From contig CM060733.1 in the NCBI GenBank assembly GCA_030704615.1, forward strand, positions 68,324,001 through 68,388,000: a stretch of DNA of 64,000 bases, in the 5' to 3' direction. Both the position numbers and the translations under genes were made by a program. Origin of the DNA: Takakia lepidozioides (taxonomy: Eukaryota; Streptophyta; Takakiopsida; Takakiales; Takakiaceae). Positions 11,192-23,025 of this stretch are shown here, one piece after another; the stretch's first letter is position 1; every line of letters starts with the position of its first letter. The notes under the pieces are model-generated. The model saw only the letters and a program-made list of their open reading frames with translations, searched no databases and was not told where the DNA came from.

Positions 11192-11945
11192 TTCTTGACG
11201 ATGTGGAAAGTTGAGGGGGTTTGGGCTAAAGGTGGGTGATACCACCATACTAGCTCTTTGTTTGCGGATGACTTCGCAGGCCTAGGGGATACCCCATCCG
11301 ACCTCCAGGAGCTGATTGATTGTTCGAAGAGGTTCTTTGACCTGTGGAGGCTAGAAGCTAATGCTAGTAAATGCATAGTGGTGGCATTCATCGACTCAAG
11401 TTGGAGTGATTCAATCAGCTAAATGCAAAGCTTTGGGTCTCACTAAATTTTTCCACTCCAGCGGGATTAATACTGAAGTTAAAAGGACCATTTTTTGCAA
11501 CCTTGGAGTACGCATCTGCTGTGTGGGTCGACAATTCGAACCATGCTAAATCTCTAGAATCCATTCAGGTCGCAGTGCTCAAAGAAAGCATGGCGGCTTG
11601 TTCTAGAACAGCTAATGTGGCTGTTCGGGGCAAGTTTGGCATACATCCCTTAAGCTCTCAACGTGATGAATTTAAGGTCAATTGGTGGGGTCAGTTGAAT
11701 CTCATGCCCGATCGTGGATAGCCTATGATAATCGACTCTATTTCTTGGAAGCAAGACTGTCATGTCAAACAGGCTAAGTCTTGGCGGAAAAGGGTAGAAG
11801 AGATTTTCAAGTATCTGAATATTAGTCCAGAAGAATTGACCCTAGTGGATGAAGCTGACCTGGAGGGGTCTAACTTCTTTGATATTGATCAAGGTATCGC
11901 ACAAGGTTGTACCCTCTCCCCACTGCTCTTGAAAGTGTTCATTGA
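11192..11945 (+). pseudogene. LINE reverse transcriptase fragment (copy d), rearranged
   Basis: The plus-strand frames correspond to the palm end and thumb of the LINE RT (FADD-type region near 11265, then SLESIQVAVLKESMAAC and KVNWWGQLNLMPD), with many stops. At about 11870 the order is broken: DEADLEG from near the C-terminus is followed by FDIDQGIAQGCTLSPLL, an RT motif that belongs upstream. The copy is internally shuffled and meets an inverted segment at about 11945. Confidence 0.7.
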
Positions 11946-12770
11946 TTGTCCATTGACTGTAACACAGCTTTTGGTGTTTGCAGAAAGGTCGCGGACCATC
12001 CTCCACATCTTTCAACTGACCCCAGAGGACCAAAGCTAGAGCCACAGCCCGTCACTCCATACTATGTCATAAGCCTTTCTGACATCCAGGAAGAAGACAA
12101 AAGTGGGCTTTCCTTCTCTTTTCCTTCCCTGGATCATCTGGCTTAGAGTGAAGATATGGTCAGTGCAGCCCCTAGGTCTCTGAAAGCCAGCCTGACCTTC
12201 ATTAAAACACCTCTAGACTGCAGATCACCCTCAAAACGGGTGCTTACTATCCTACAAAATTGCTTGCCAACTGCGCTAAGAAGCATGATACACCGATAGT
12301 TCCCAGGCTCTTCTCTGTCGCCTTTCTTCTACAGGTTGACAATGACTCCCTGTCTCCAACAAAAGGGGATCACTTCAGTCTCGTAAGTAAGGTCAAAGAG
12401 AAGGGCAAGGACCTGTACCATAGGGTCAACACCATACTTAATTAGCTCATTGACAATGCCATTAAGTCCCCCTGCTTTATAGCTGCTTAGATGCTTTACA
12501 GCTTCCACGACCTCAGAAGAGCTAATGGGTGTATTGTAACCCTTTGAGATATTCAGGACTGTCTTGGAATAGCGGATCAGTTGTTTCTACTGTGTATTTC
12601 CATTCTTTAGAAGGCCCCTCTCTATTAGAGTTAGATTCACGGCCAAGAAGGCTGTAGTGTGTTTCAAAGTTTTTGACGGTGTCAACCTTTGAAGTCACCA
12701 CTGCACCCTTATTATTCCTTAGAATGTACTTGCTGGCCATTTTTCCTCTTGTACAAACGCTGCAAGGCCA
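11944..12770 (-). pseudogene. LINE reverse transcriptase N-terminal fragment (copy e), inverted
   Basis: Read on the minus strand, frames give the early RT motifs: a region like SSYKAGGLNGIVNELIKYG, then PFCWRQGVIVNL, GDREEPGNYRCIMLLSAVGK, and PTFVFFLDVRKAYDIVWSDG. These are RT motifs of LINE elements, with the catalytic-region Asp in FFLDVRKAYD. It meets plus-strand copy d around 11945, with reading resuming at the homologous position on the other strand. This is the geometry expected from a 5' inversion during insertion (twin priming) followed by decay. Confidence 0.7.
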
Positions 12771-12849
12771 ACCAATAGAAAGAAAGAGAGAGTAATTGAT
12801 AGAACATGTCCAAATTGTACAAAGCAGATGAAGAAAGGGGAATATTACC

Positions 12850-13330
12850 AACCGTAAGGCTGATTCCCTTCCCATCACACATCTCATCCTAAAATTGGTT
12901 GCAAACACATGCTGAACAACGACCGTCAATAATGCAACGGAGTGTAGCTCACCGGCCAGGATAAAGCTTGACTGTTGTAGTAAATTTAGTGTGGGTGCCA
13001 GTGCTCTCTGGGGACATTTGTTTCCCATATGTCCACCCATCAAACGACCCCATTACTTGCACGTCCTACCAGTTCCACAACACTCATTCAGCAATATGGC
13101 AGTCTATCCTAATCTGTCCATCCAACTTCAGACACATCACTATCCAAACCCATCAATGCCAATTTTCGCAGCAGTCAACAAGTTCAACTCTCCCTCCCTC
13201 TGTCTCTCCTACAGCGTGACTCGCAGTCAGATGGCCCTCAAGATGGCCTTCAATTTCCATATCAACCATTATGGTGTGACCCATGGCCAAAAGAGCACAA
13301 CACCCCATGTAATGACAGAAATATGTGTCC
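12850..13330 (-). pseudogene. Unidentified coding-like relic
   Basis: One minus-strand frame reads protein-like over about 155 codons despite several stops. It runs from HYMGCCALLAMGHTIMVDME through ELVDCCENWH, then IVMCLKLDGQIRIDCHIAE, GSFDGWTYGKQMSPE and CIIDGRCSACVCNQF. The cysteine- and tryptophan-rich composition suggests a former structured domain. I do not recognise the family. It could be part of the neighbouring minus-strand gene or another transposon. Confidence 0.3.
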
Positions 13331-13684
13331 TTGGGGATTAAACTCCTCTCTCCCCATAAATTCTAATCTCGTGTAGCCGTGGAAAGGGCTTGATTTGGGA
13401 TTGTTAGACATTGCAATACGTCCAAAACAGATTACTGCAGCCTGGTCGCCTTACTCCTCCACTCTCAGATCAAGGCCTTGATGTGTAACTTCATCTAGGG
13501 GGCACCATCTGTGGACCCTTCTAGAAGAGCTTAATTAGTGTCATGGAAGAAATTAGGGCTTTCAAGAAAACATGGTGGGTACCCGGAGTCTCAAATCGTT
13601 GCGTTACTTGCCAAATGGGTTTCTGATGCTCTTAACCCTTTGTGCTGGGAACTGGGCTTTGCTAATCTGCCTCACACTCGTTCA

Positions 13685-16300
13685 TTATACCCCTACTTCT
13701 GCTCTGTTGGATGATGCAAGGAGGTAAAAGTCATTATTCCTCCTGTCAAGGTTCTGGGGTTTGGTTCTCCATCTGGGCAGCATGGCATAAGATGTGACAA
13801 AATCTCTATCGAATGCCCTCGATTTGAATTGCTGAATGTAGAGGCAAGCCATTTTATGCAAGCTGAATCTAAACTCTGAGGAGGTGGCCGCCTGCTCTAA
13901 ATGATGGGCACATTGCAAGGAGGTCTGTGGGCTGTAAACCATCTCTCATGTGTGTGATTCCAATGATTATGGAGTATGATGGTAGCGCAGGATTGGTTGG
14001 CACAAGAAGAGCTAACTCTGCTTGACAGATTATCAAGACCGTCATTCCTCAAAATTGGATTTGGGATATTCAAGTTTTGGCCTCTTCTCTTTCTACTACT
14101 TCCTGGAAAGGAATGCAAAACCCCAACCAACCTTGATTGCCAATGTCTGAGGTGTACCCAGCCCTCACAGAATATGATTGCTTTCAGAAAGCTTACCTCT
14201 GCCATACTGTAGAATACAAGCTCAACCTTGCGTGTCCTTACAGTGTCCACGTCTTTTATCCGTGCAAGTATAACCTTCTGCAGCTCTACTACCAAAAAAA
14301 CCACTACTTCCATGTGAGAAACTACTCTGGACTGCCATGTAACACCACACTACATTCAACTCTGGCAGTTTCTTCAGTGACTCATGGATTGCAAGTCTTA
14401 TCCCTGTCATACTTTTGGAAACCCCTGCAAGCAGGTCAGAAACCTCTTTCACTCTGGTGGTCAAGACGGGTGAGGAAGTTGAGATCAACATTGCAATACT
14501 TGTGCAATACAAGAACTCACAATTCACAATAGAACTGTGGAAATCTTCAGAAATAAGCAGGGAGTAAGGAGGTGTGACCACCTTCGAGTCTGTGGGCAAG
14601 ATGGTAGTGGATGTAACGGCCATTAATCTTCCGTGTACCAGGTTTGCCTCCTTCCTTGGCTATTTCCTGTGATATATTCAACAGCACCTGAAGACAGACA
14701 CGGAGTGTGGTGCTTATGGATTGCAAGAGACACATGGTCTAAACTAGAATTTGGACTAAAACCTCCATGGATACAGGATGACTTCTCTCTGCAACTACAA
14801 GAGAAAAACACCATAGGGGCTGACATTAACCCCTTCCAGAAACATGCTCACCTATGTGTCATTACCGGTACAATAGAAAACTCTACCTGAAGCTGAACTT
14901 CCAGAGCTGTCAGATTGTTTCTGCACATCAACAATTTCTTGTCTCTTTCCTGCACCTGTAAAGGATATTCATTGGCAGATTATGTACATTTACCTGCAGA
15001 TATCACCTCATCTTTCATGGTTGCATCCTTATAAGAGCTACCATCAGGCTGTTCGAACCCTTAATTAACCTGCACAAAATCTACTTGAGCTGGCTGTGGA
15101 ATTGAAACCCACCAGGGTATGAAACAGAGTCCAGAACTCCAATAACAGCCAGCCCCTACGCAGTTACACAAAGTTCAGTGCATGAATGAGAATTGAATTT
15201 TCAGGGGAAAAGGGCAAAGAACAAGGGGAAAGAAGCAAAAAAAGCCCTGCAGGAGCCAGGGCCCATGGTAGGGAGAGATGCTTGAACCTCTCTTTGTAAG
15301 TGTTGAGTGTACTTGTTTGCTGCACTCAGCTTTCTGACAAGCTTTGCCCTCACTTCACTTTCGCGAACAAAAGCTAACTGCATTGACATGAACATTTTTC
15401 CAATTTCAGGTATGAGATCAATTGTGTTTGTATAAGCTCTGCAAAGTATAACCCCACAGTTGATCTCATGTTACAAAGAAGAAGGATGACGACTGGAGCA
15501 AGCTGACCTTACCGCCCCTTAATCCCTTAAACCTACTGTCTCCTGTTAGCAGCTGGCACTTAAATTTTCAATTCAATGTGATACCAACATTTTTGTCGCC
15601 CGAATCCTCTCCTAAGTCTTGGAAGCTTCAAGCACCCAAACGACAGCAATGCCGTACCCATAGCTACGTATAAAATTAACAAGACAATGTGGTATAACTA
15701 GGACCACATGCAACTACAGTGCCCTGATCACTGACTGGAGGAGCTGGAGGTCAATCACAATGTCTCTTGTGCCACCTTTAAACAAAGAACCAGTATGGAG
15801 ACTGCATACAAATCACGAACTAAGTTTATCAAGTGGACTGGATTGCAACTAACCTCAGTTATATCTGCTTGCTGTCTACCAAAGGAGCTATAGTTTGAAG
15901 CCCCATTAAACCCTCCATGCTGTTCATCTTCGGCGCGCACCCCCAAAAGCAGTGGAATATCTGTTGATGTCGTCCCATTTGCCATTTGCAGACATAGAGC
16001 CAGGAATCTAAAAGTTTGCTTCTTCTGCATATTAAGAGAAGAGAATAGATACTGCCGAACCTCTACTACTCCAGGTGATGATTCCCCCATTTCGAACCTG
16101 GAGTTCATGTGGTACAATTGTGTGTTTAGTGTAGTCCCACATAAAATATGCCCCCTACATTCAAGATTAGAGTGTCTCACTGGTGGCTGGAAGTTGGGCT
16201 GAGGGAACTCTAACCTGCACCCCCCAGCCACATAAACAGACATTAGTTTTCCATCCTTAAAGTAGGGTCGGATGGTTGAAACAAAGGTGCAACCGCTAAC
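13685..16300 (-). CDS. Candidate multi-exon host gene with coiled-coil exons, function unknown
   Basis: Several minus-strand open segments are bounded by canonical splice sites. Exon 16300-15854 (149 codons, both ends in phase 0) has donor GAG|GTTAGT. Exon 15438-15288 follows TTTGCAG and reads AYTNTIDLIPEIGKMFMSMQ, then a charged heptad-like helix. Exon 14955-14887 (23 codons, VQERDKKLLMCRNNLTALEV) lies between TTTACAG and GTAGAG. Exon about 14789-14688 is Ser/His-rich. Exon 14331-14197 (45 codons) is helical and ends GAG|GTAAGC. A further open segment lies at 13934-13685. Later exons look coiled-coil; the first is globular. Neither end of the gene is defined. I do not recognise the protein. 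It may be live or a relic; the clean exon/intron joints favour a real gene. Confidence 0.45.
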
Positions 16301-16309
16301 CTTTGTCAC

Positions 16310-16729
16310 ATGTAAAAGGGAAGGAGAAATGAAGTCAGCATCTGTGACTGTTAGTTATGATGTATAAACATCGAAGGCCCAGAAAATAACCCTTCTAGAC
16401 CTGGTCATTGCCTGGATGATGGCGAGGGCAGCGAGTATTATTTGTTGGAACGTAAGGCATTCCTTCCAATTTTTTCAACACAGCTGACAGTGGGTATTAT
16501 TATGTCATTCCAGTACCTAAAACAGTACCTAAACATAAAACGAGACCCATAGCCTATCACACTGCAGTGCACGTCCTCTGCTACCACATGTCACACATGT
16601 GACTGTAAATGCAAGCTAGACAACTGCCGTGGGAAATTCAGTTGGATTGCCTCAAATACAATAGGGCAACTGAATCCAATCACCATGGTACCTTTGCTTA
16701 AAACTGTCCCATAGAGCATCTGTTTCAGA
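16310..16729. other. No feature recognised
   Basis: Sequence between the candidate gene exon and the LINE tail. No open frame with recognisable content. It may be the upstream intron or promoter of the minus-strand gene. Confidence 0.4.
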
Positions 16730-16885
16730 AAAGTCAATCTGTCTAGAGATATCTGGAAAGCCCACATTAATTGTCTTTATCTTGGTAAGTCCCACTACTG
16801 GAGCGAGCCCCTCACAAAGGTAGTGTCTCTCCCCTTTTGTTCTGCACAAACTGGGCGCAGGGTCTAGGCCAAGGCCAAGCTAGCC
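16730..16885 (+). repeat. LINE 3' tail (copy f)
   Basis: From CTAGAGATATCTGGAAA through GAGCCCCTCACAAAGGTAG to ACTGGGCGCAGGGTCTA, it matches the 3' tail of copy g and other copies. The full-length tail ends where the next LINE copy begins in its RT region. Confidence 0.65.
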
Positions 16886-18612
16886 TTCGGCGAATCAGGG
16901 GCTGTGTGGATCATATCTTCACTCTAAGCCAGATTATCCCGGGAAGGAAAAAAGAAGGGAAACCCACTTTTGTTTTTTTCTTGCATGTCAAAAAGGCTTA
17001 TGACACAGTGTGGAGAGACAGTCTATGGCTCCGACTCTGGTCATGTGGGATCAAGGGAGAGATGTGAAGAGTTGTCCATAACTTGTATGCTCACACCAAA
17101 AGTTGTGTCACTGTTAACGGACAGAAGTCTAACTTCTTTGACATAGACCAAGGTGTAGCTCAAGGATGTACCCTCTGCTCTTCAATGTCTCATCAACCAA
17201 CTCCTCAAGGATGTGGACAGTGAGGGATTTGGGTTAAGGGTGGGTGATGCCACCATACCAGCCCTTATGTTTGCGGATGACTTCGGAGGCATAGGGGAGA
17301 CTCCTTCCAATCTCCAGGAGTTGATTGATTGCGCGAAGAGATACTTTGACCTTTGGGGGCTAGAGGCTAACGTCAGTAAATATGCAGTGGTGGCATTCAA
17401 TGACCGAGGAGTGGGAGGAGGTGATCTCCAGTAGCAGTGGGGAAGCCAAGAGATTCCGGTCCTCCCTTCCTACACATACCTCAGCGTTGAGTTTTCCTCC
17501 AACTGTAATTGGGATGCACATATTCAGAAAGTTGTTCAAACTGGCAAGCGCAAAGCGCTGGGTCTCACTAAATTTTTCCACTGCAGAGGGATCAACTCTG
17601 AGGTAAGAAAAACCATGATTTGTTATGTTATTAGACCTGCCTTGGAGTACGAATCTGCAATATGGGTTGTTTACTCCAACCAGGCTAAGTCTCTAGAATC
17701 CATTCAAGTGGGGGTGCTTAAGGAGTACATGTCAGCATGCTCCAAAACAGCCAATGTGGCTGTTCGGGGTGAGTTTGGCATTCCTTCCTTAAGCTCCCGA
17801 CAAGATGAATTCAAGGTCAGATGGTGGAAGCTGCAACATATGTCCAACATCAGATATCCTTAGTTAATCGACTCTATATCTTGGAAGCAGGATCGCCCTG
17901 TCAAACAGGCTAAGTCCTGGTGGAAGAGAGTAGAAGAGATTCTCAAGGATCTGAATCTTAGCCCGCAAGTCTTGACCCTGCTGGATAAATCTGACTTAGA
18001 GGCTGTAGTGTCCAAAGCCATGTCTGTTCCCAGGAAATCGTCTGATGAAAATGAAGTTAGGCAGAAAACTTCCCTGATTGTTTCCAGTCTGTGACATAGG
18101 GAGGACATCATGGATGACCTCAAGGGTCTACCTACTCTCGGCACTAGACTGAAATTTAAACTCAGGGCGGGAAGCCTACCTTTGAACAGCAAACAGAAGC
18201 AGAGAGGAAAGGGAGAGTGCAATTGCCCGTTGTGGGGGCAACCTGAAGACAATATTCATTTTCATTGTCCGGGGTTCTCTCACAAGAGAGACGCTCTCGT
18301 CAAATCTATCCAGGGAATTGTGCCTGTACCTCTGTTTACCAACTTTGAAAGTCTCAAGGCTGAGCCAAAACCCCAGGTCCTTTTGGGGCCTAGTTATTGG
18401 GCAAACCACACACAGCATTGATGCTTGTGTAAAGGGATTTTTCTAGAGGATATCTGGAAAACTCGGATCAATTGTCTGTTCCAAGGTAAGTCATACGACC
18501 GCTGTCAGCCCCTGACAAAGGTAGTTTCTGTCCCTTTGTGTCCCGCTCAAACTGAGCGCGGGGTCAATGGCCACAAGGCTACGGCAAACAACGTCTTATG
18601 AGTACATTCTTG
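16886..18612 (+). pseudogene. LINE (non-LTR) reverse transcriptase, longest copy (g), 5'-truncated
   Basis: The order of motifs is that of a LINE ORF2 from RT onwards. FVFFLHVKKAYDTVWRD comes first, then FDIDQGVAQGCTL at about 17140. ALMFADDFGG, the catalytic F-A-D-D, is at about 17255. Thumb-like ALEYESAIWVVYSNQAKSLE follows at about 17640, and the C-terminal finger CNCPLWGQPEDNIHFH at about 18220. Numerous frameshifts and a few stops make it a pseudogene. No endonuclease region is present. The 3' tail with the GTGAGCCCCTCAC-like hairpin runs to about 18612 and has no poly-A. Clade not assigned. Confidence 0.85.
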
Positions 18613-18794
18613 CCTTTGTCTTTATGGTGTAAGTTTTAGATAACACCACTAGAGTATTGCCTAAATCCCCGTTATCCTGTTACAATTATTTTGCCTAGAA
18701 TGGAACGGGATGATGGGAAATGGGTTAGGGTTCACCCTAGGTCCTAACCTAAAGCACCCGTCCTACATGATCAGAAGAGAGGATGCCCTATTAA

Positions 18795-18985
18795 GATGTA
18801 TGTACTCATAAGACTGTATCTGCCGTAGCCTTGTGGCTATAGACCCCGCACCCAGTTTGGGCAGAACAAAAGGGACCAGAAACTACGTTTGTGAGGGGCT
18901 CACTCCGGTAGTAGGACTTACCTTGATACAAACAATAAGCTCGGGCTTTCCAGATAGCCTTTAGGAAGCCCTTCTTTCATGCTGC
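18795..18985 (-). repeat. LINE 3' tail (copy h)
   Basis: Inverted copy of the tail: TACTCATAAG, then CCGTAGCCTTGTGGC, the GTGAGGGGCTCACTCC hairpin and CCAGATAGCC. It sits about 180 bp from copy g in opposite orientation. Confidence 0.7.
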
Positions 18986-20164
18986 CTCATGCTTGGTGTG
19001 GAATGGTGTTGAGAGTAAACACTTGCTTGTGCTATTCTCAAATGGTTGTTGGACTGTAGGACTTCAGATGTTAGGCCGATCACCAGTGGCAGCCTAGCCA
19101 TTTGTTTATCCTTTTTACAAGAATACACCTACTCTAACTCTTACCTTGAAATAGGAAGATGGCTACATGGACTCACTTTGACACTATGACCTCCTAGGGG
19201 GGCTCAAGTATGAGCTTTTTTCAGAACTGCTTCAAAAGAACCAATGCCCTAACTGCTGAGCTATGGCTTTCTCAAGGCTGCAATTTCGACTTCTACGTAG
19301 ATTCTAATACAAGTATTCTAGCATGAATCTTTGGATGCCTCTACTCTACTTATGGAAACTAGGAAAGACCACAAATCTGAGTTTTGCAGACATTGTGAGG
19401 TTCATATGTAAGTACTAGTATTTATTTGAAGGAGCTGGATCATGTCCAGATCTTTAATCTCGTAAAGCGAAAAAGGACTAGAGCCAAATGATCTAGGGCT
19501 GGACAAGTCTTGACATGACTCTAGGTGGTGGATCGACTCTTCCCCCATCGAACCCCTCTGAAGATTGGTGAGAATCCAAGTCTGTCATTGCTTAGTACTA
19601 CCATACAACGTCAATCTCTCGAAGGACAAACAAGCAGAGATGGACACTCATCTCTTCTCTCCATAGAAGGGGCAAAAGACGAATGATTACCTGGAAGAAG
19701 GCGAGAGAATGTTGACAGATGCCATGCTCCAGTCCACCAAAACCTGAAGTGCTAACCAGCCTCCATGACAAACTATGAACCGATACCAGCTTTCAATTTC
19801 TGTTTCAAGTCAGAGAGTTCTCGTGTATGGATGCCTTCCCTACCTCTGATCAAGTCTTCTCTCATCAAAACGCTGGCTCTCTAGTACCTGCCGCAATTTT
19901 GAATTCTCTCGATCCGCTGTCCATTTTCTTCCCTCGCATGATGCAATCCCCCTGCCTCTCCTCCTCCTCAAATCAAAATGCACCGCTTCCAAAAGTCAGA
20001 GCCGTACCACTCTTTAGCCGCACCGTTATCTTCCATATAACCGAGGTTTGGGAGGCATTTTGCCTACGTGGCAGAGTTTAATTAGTCCTGGACAGCCTGT
20101 CACCCGCCGTAGCCCACCACCGCCATCCAATACGTCCAAGAAACCCCAGTTATGTCCCGTAGAC
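18986..20164. other. Gene-free stretch
   Basis: No coding frame, RNA gene or repeat was recognised. Confidence 0.45.
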
Positions 20165-20280
20165 GGGGAGGCTTGACCGGCTACGGGGTGTGTAGCCGGA
20201 CACCAAGGAATGCGTCGACGCTAAGCGTCTCAGCACTCCTGGTGTCCAGCTACACGTAGTAGCCGGTCTCTCGCCTCCCC
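20165..20280. repeat. 116-bp near-perfect hairpin (inverted repeat)
   Basis: The outer arms GGGGAGGC (20165-20172) and GCCTCCCC (20273-20280) are exact complements. Inside these, GACCGGCTAC pairs with GTAGCCGGTC, GTGTAGC-GGACACCA pairs with its counterpart, AGGAATGC pairs with GCACTCCT (one mismatch), and GACGCT pairs with AGCGTC around a one-base loop. Small internal loops of 2-4 bases separate the stems. No coding frame. It could be a fold-back element or a small-RNA precursor; the sequence alone does not decide. Confidence 0.85.
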
Positions 20281-22160
20281 GGCCACCTAGTCCATAGTTC
20301 ACACAACAACTCTGTGTGAGACGTCGCTCGCCGACGTGGCGCTCTTTCATTCGACAAGAGCACTCCATATCCAGCTGTCTTCATTTCATTTATTACCTAC
20401 CTACACATATTCACCTGCCTTCATTTTCCTATTTACCTAGGATATCATGTAATTGACGGCTCAGATCCCACATGTAGAAAGTAGGTCAGATCCGACGGCT
20501 TGTGACGTCTCCATGACCACTATGTCCGATAGCAGGGGAGACTCGCCCTGCGCACTGTAGCAGTGCTTCTCTCACCAGTACCTAGTCCGTAGTGAGCAAC
20601 TGGCTGGCCTCGGCACTTGACTATGTCCCAGATCACTGAGGGGGGGATAGGGGCAGCCCCGCCTCCCACCTGCCCCTTGTGCCAAGTCCTCTACGCCACC
20701 CTGACGCCTAAGGGCCTTTACCACATGAGCGGCAGTGGAAGTCCCCGCAACCTGCTCAAGGCCCGCTGATTGGTTGATGGATCGTAAACTGACACCCTCA
20801 GCTACCATGCGGGAGGAACAGCAACGAGAAGGCAATGTGACGTGGTGCTTATGTGGAGCCTCTCCGCGAAAGTAGGATTTCCAGGGACTATTGCTTGGAA
20901 ATCCGAAATGTTAGGGAACTTCTTTGTCGCGATCTGCAACTTCTCCTGGTGGAGCTCATTTGAGTTATTCATTTTTGCTTCTCAACGATCTGTTCCCGTG
21001 CCCGACTGCAGCTCATGTGGTAGCGTTTCTTTGTTTTTGCTGACATGGGCCTACTCTCCATAACATACAGGTGCTACAATCCTAGCCAAGGACTTCCATG
21101 TCCCTCGAGCTCACTGCCACTTGTGTGGTAAGGCCCTAAGTCACCGCCCTCCTATCACACACACCCCACTTGCCAGGGGCACTAGGGCTAAACGCTCTCC
21201 CATATACTCTCAAATGTATGGCTAAAAACAGGTTGAGCCATACTCTTTTAGAGAGTCTATGGCAAATTATAGAAGATACACTACACTTTTATGTTACCAT
21301 ATGTAAGTGTTGTTTTTTCTTTCTTTTTTTGCTTTCGGTTTTGTAGTAGCGTTGGGTTTAAGAATATAGTGCCATACATTATGACTAAATCATCTGAAAA
21401 TATAACAAAAAATGACACACAAAAATTAAATGGCGGACGGAGAACACTACATTCTTCCATTTTAAAGTATCATTTATAATTTTGTTTTGATGAACTTGCT
21501 ATATATGAGTAATAGTATGATGAATAATATGAACTTGATGTACATGACTAATATTATTATATCTTGCTCATGTATAGTTGAATATGTTTTGTTGTGTTTT
21601 GGTAGACACGTGAGATAAAAGGGTATTTTCTTGGGGGGATTTAATTTATTTTTTTTGTTTTTTCTACACCCTATAATTATTTAATTTTCTAATATACAAC
21701 ATATATTAGTAATCTATTAGTACATACTCCGGCTAGCGTAACTAAGAGCCATTTCGCATTGCAGCTACTGCCCCCTTTCAGGGGTGGGCCCTATAATATA
21801 GTTACTGAGCTAATAATAAAATCAATATCTATCCATTTACTATCAGTGACATCGTACTTGAACTTCAGATGCCATCTACACTTAGAGAAGTAATTTAATA
21901 GTACCATGATAGTGGTTGATACCAGAAGGCAGTAGCCCTTCTGGGTCAAGTGACACCATAAGTTACGCTTGCTTCGGCAACGCGTCCACCTTTTTTTTTT
22001 CCTTTTTTTCCTTTGGCTGATCTAAAGTGGCTGACAGGAGATCCCCCATCTAGTGCCCAACTTCCTCCTCATCTTCTGTATCCTATCTATCCACCAGGTA
22101 CCCTGATCCACACCAACAGAAACTGATGCTGGTGCACCCCTCCACCCTCCCTTACCTTTA
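20281..22160. other. Gene-poor stretch
   Basis: No recognised gene. A short plus-strand frame near 20630-20765 reads PPTCPLCQVLYATLTPKG, with a CxxC, but is broken and unassigned. 21260-21720 is strongly AT-rich. Pyrimidine tracts occur near 21990-22010. Confidence 0.45.
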
Positions 22161-22163
22161 TTT

Positions 22164-22424
22164 CTACTCAAGGCAACATTTCCATTTGCATCCATAGACT
22201 GCTTGACACGTGTCTTTCAAAAATACCTCCAGCCTATGAGCAATTCTAAATAAAATATAATTGGAGCCTTTAACCTCTACCCTATATTCATTTAAATGCT
22301 CCCGCCTATATTTCTCATATCCTATATAACTCTTAAACTTTGTAGAGAATATATGGCACCCTATATTTTTTTGCACGTTAGGTGGTAATTTTTGGAAGTG
22401 GATCCCCCTAGGAATAGTCTTCAC
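22164..22424 (-). CDS. Small unidentified open frame, 86 codons
   Basis: The frame (MKTIPRGIHFQKLPPNVQKN ... EYRVEVKGSNYILFRIAHRL) is lysine/arginine-rich and reads like a compact folded protein rather than low-complexity sequence. It lies in an AT-rich region with no identified partner. I recognise no family. It may be a transposon-protein scrap. The start is the first Met; upstream context gives no further support. Confidence 0.25.
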   Translation of the reverse strand: MKTIPRGIHFQKLPPNVQKNIGCHIFSTKFKSYIGYEKYRREHLNEYRVEVKGSNYILFRIAHRLEVFLKDTCQAVYGCKWKCCLE

Positions 22425-22737
22425 TTAGAAAATGTACAAGTTCGAATTGTGTGAGCAACTCATGACCTTCAACCAAACTGTCTTTTGGTTCTGCTACAGG
22501 GAAGAACATGCATTTATTAAAACCACATTCAAGTGGGGTTGTATTTCTGCATGCCTATGCATGTGGGAGGTCGAGGCGCTGAGAAACAACCCTTTTCATT
22601 ACAAAAGTGCAAATTTAACAATCTTCCAGTTTCCCAATTGTGAGAATTTATTGCCCTCTTTGGCTATGCAATCTAGCAATAGTAATAGCCCCCTCAGAGG
22701 GTCGGCACATGGAGTCTTGTCTCTCTCTCTCACTCAA

Positions 22738-23025
22738 TACTAGACTGAAATTTAAACTCGGGGTGGGAATCTTGAGGCTGAGCCTAAAACCCTGACCCTG
22801 TTGGAGTAGAATTCTTGGGTAGCTCACTAACAACAAGTTGATGTTTGTGGGAAGGGATATCTCGAAAACCCGAACTAATTTTCTTTACTAAGGTAGGTCA
22901 CGCTACTAGAGTGAGCCCCTCACAAAGGTAGCATCTATTTCCTTTTGTTCCTCGCAAAACTGGACATAGGGTCGATGGCCACAAAGCTACAGCACTGAGC
23001 AAACAATGCTTTATGAGTATATTCT
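22738..23025 (+). repeat. LINE C-terminal scrap and 3' tail (copy i)
   Basis: ACTAGACTGAAATTTAAACT matches the coding end of copy g. An internal deletion leads into GATATCTCGAAAACCCG, GTGAGCCCCTCACAAAGGTAG and TGGCCACAAAGCTACAG, ending TTATGAGTATATT. It is the same 3' end as the other copies. Confidence 0.7.

Noticed and set aside
16652-16849. Minus-strand 65-codon frame
   Set aside because: It largely overlaps a LINE 3' tail read backwards.
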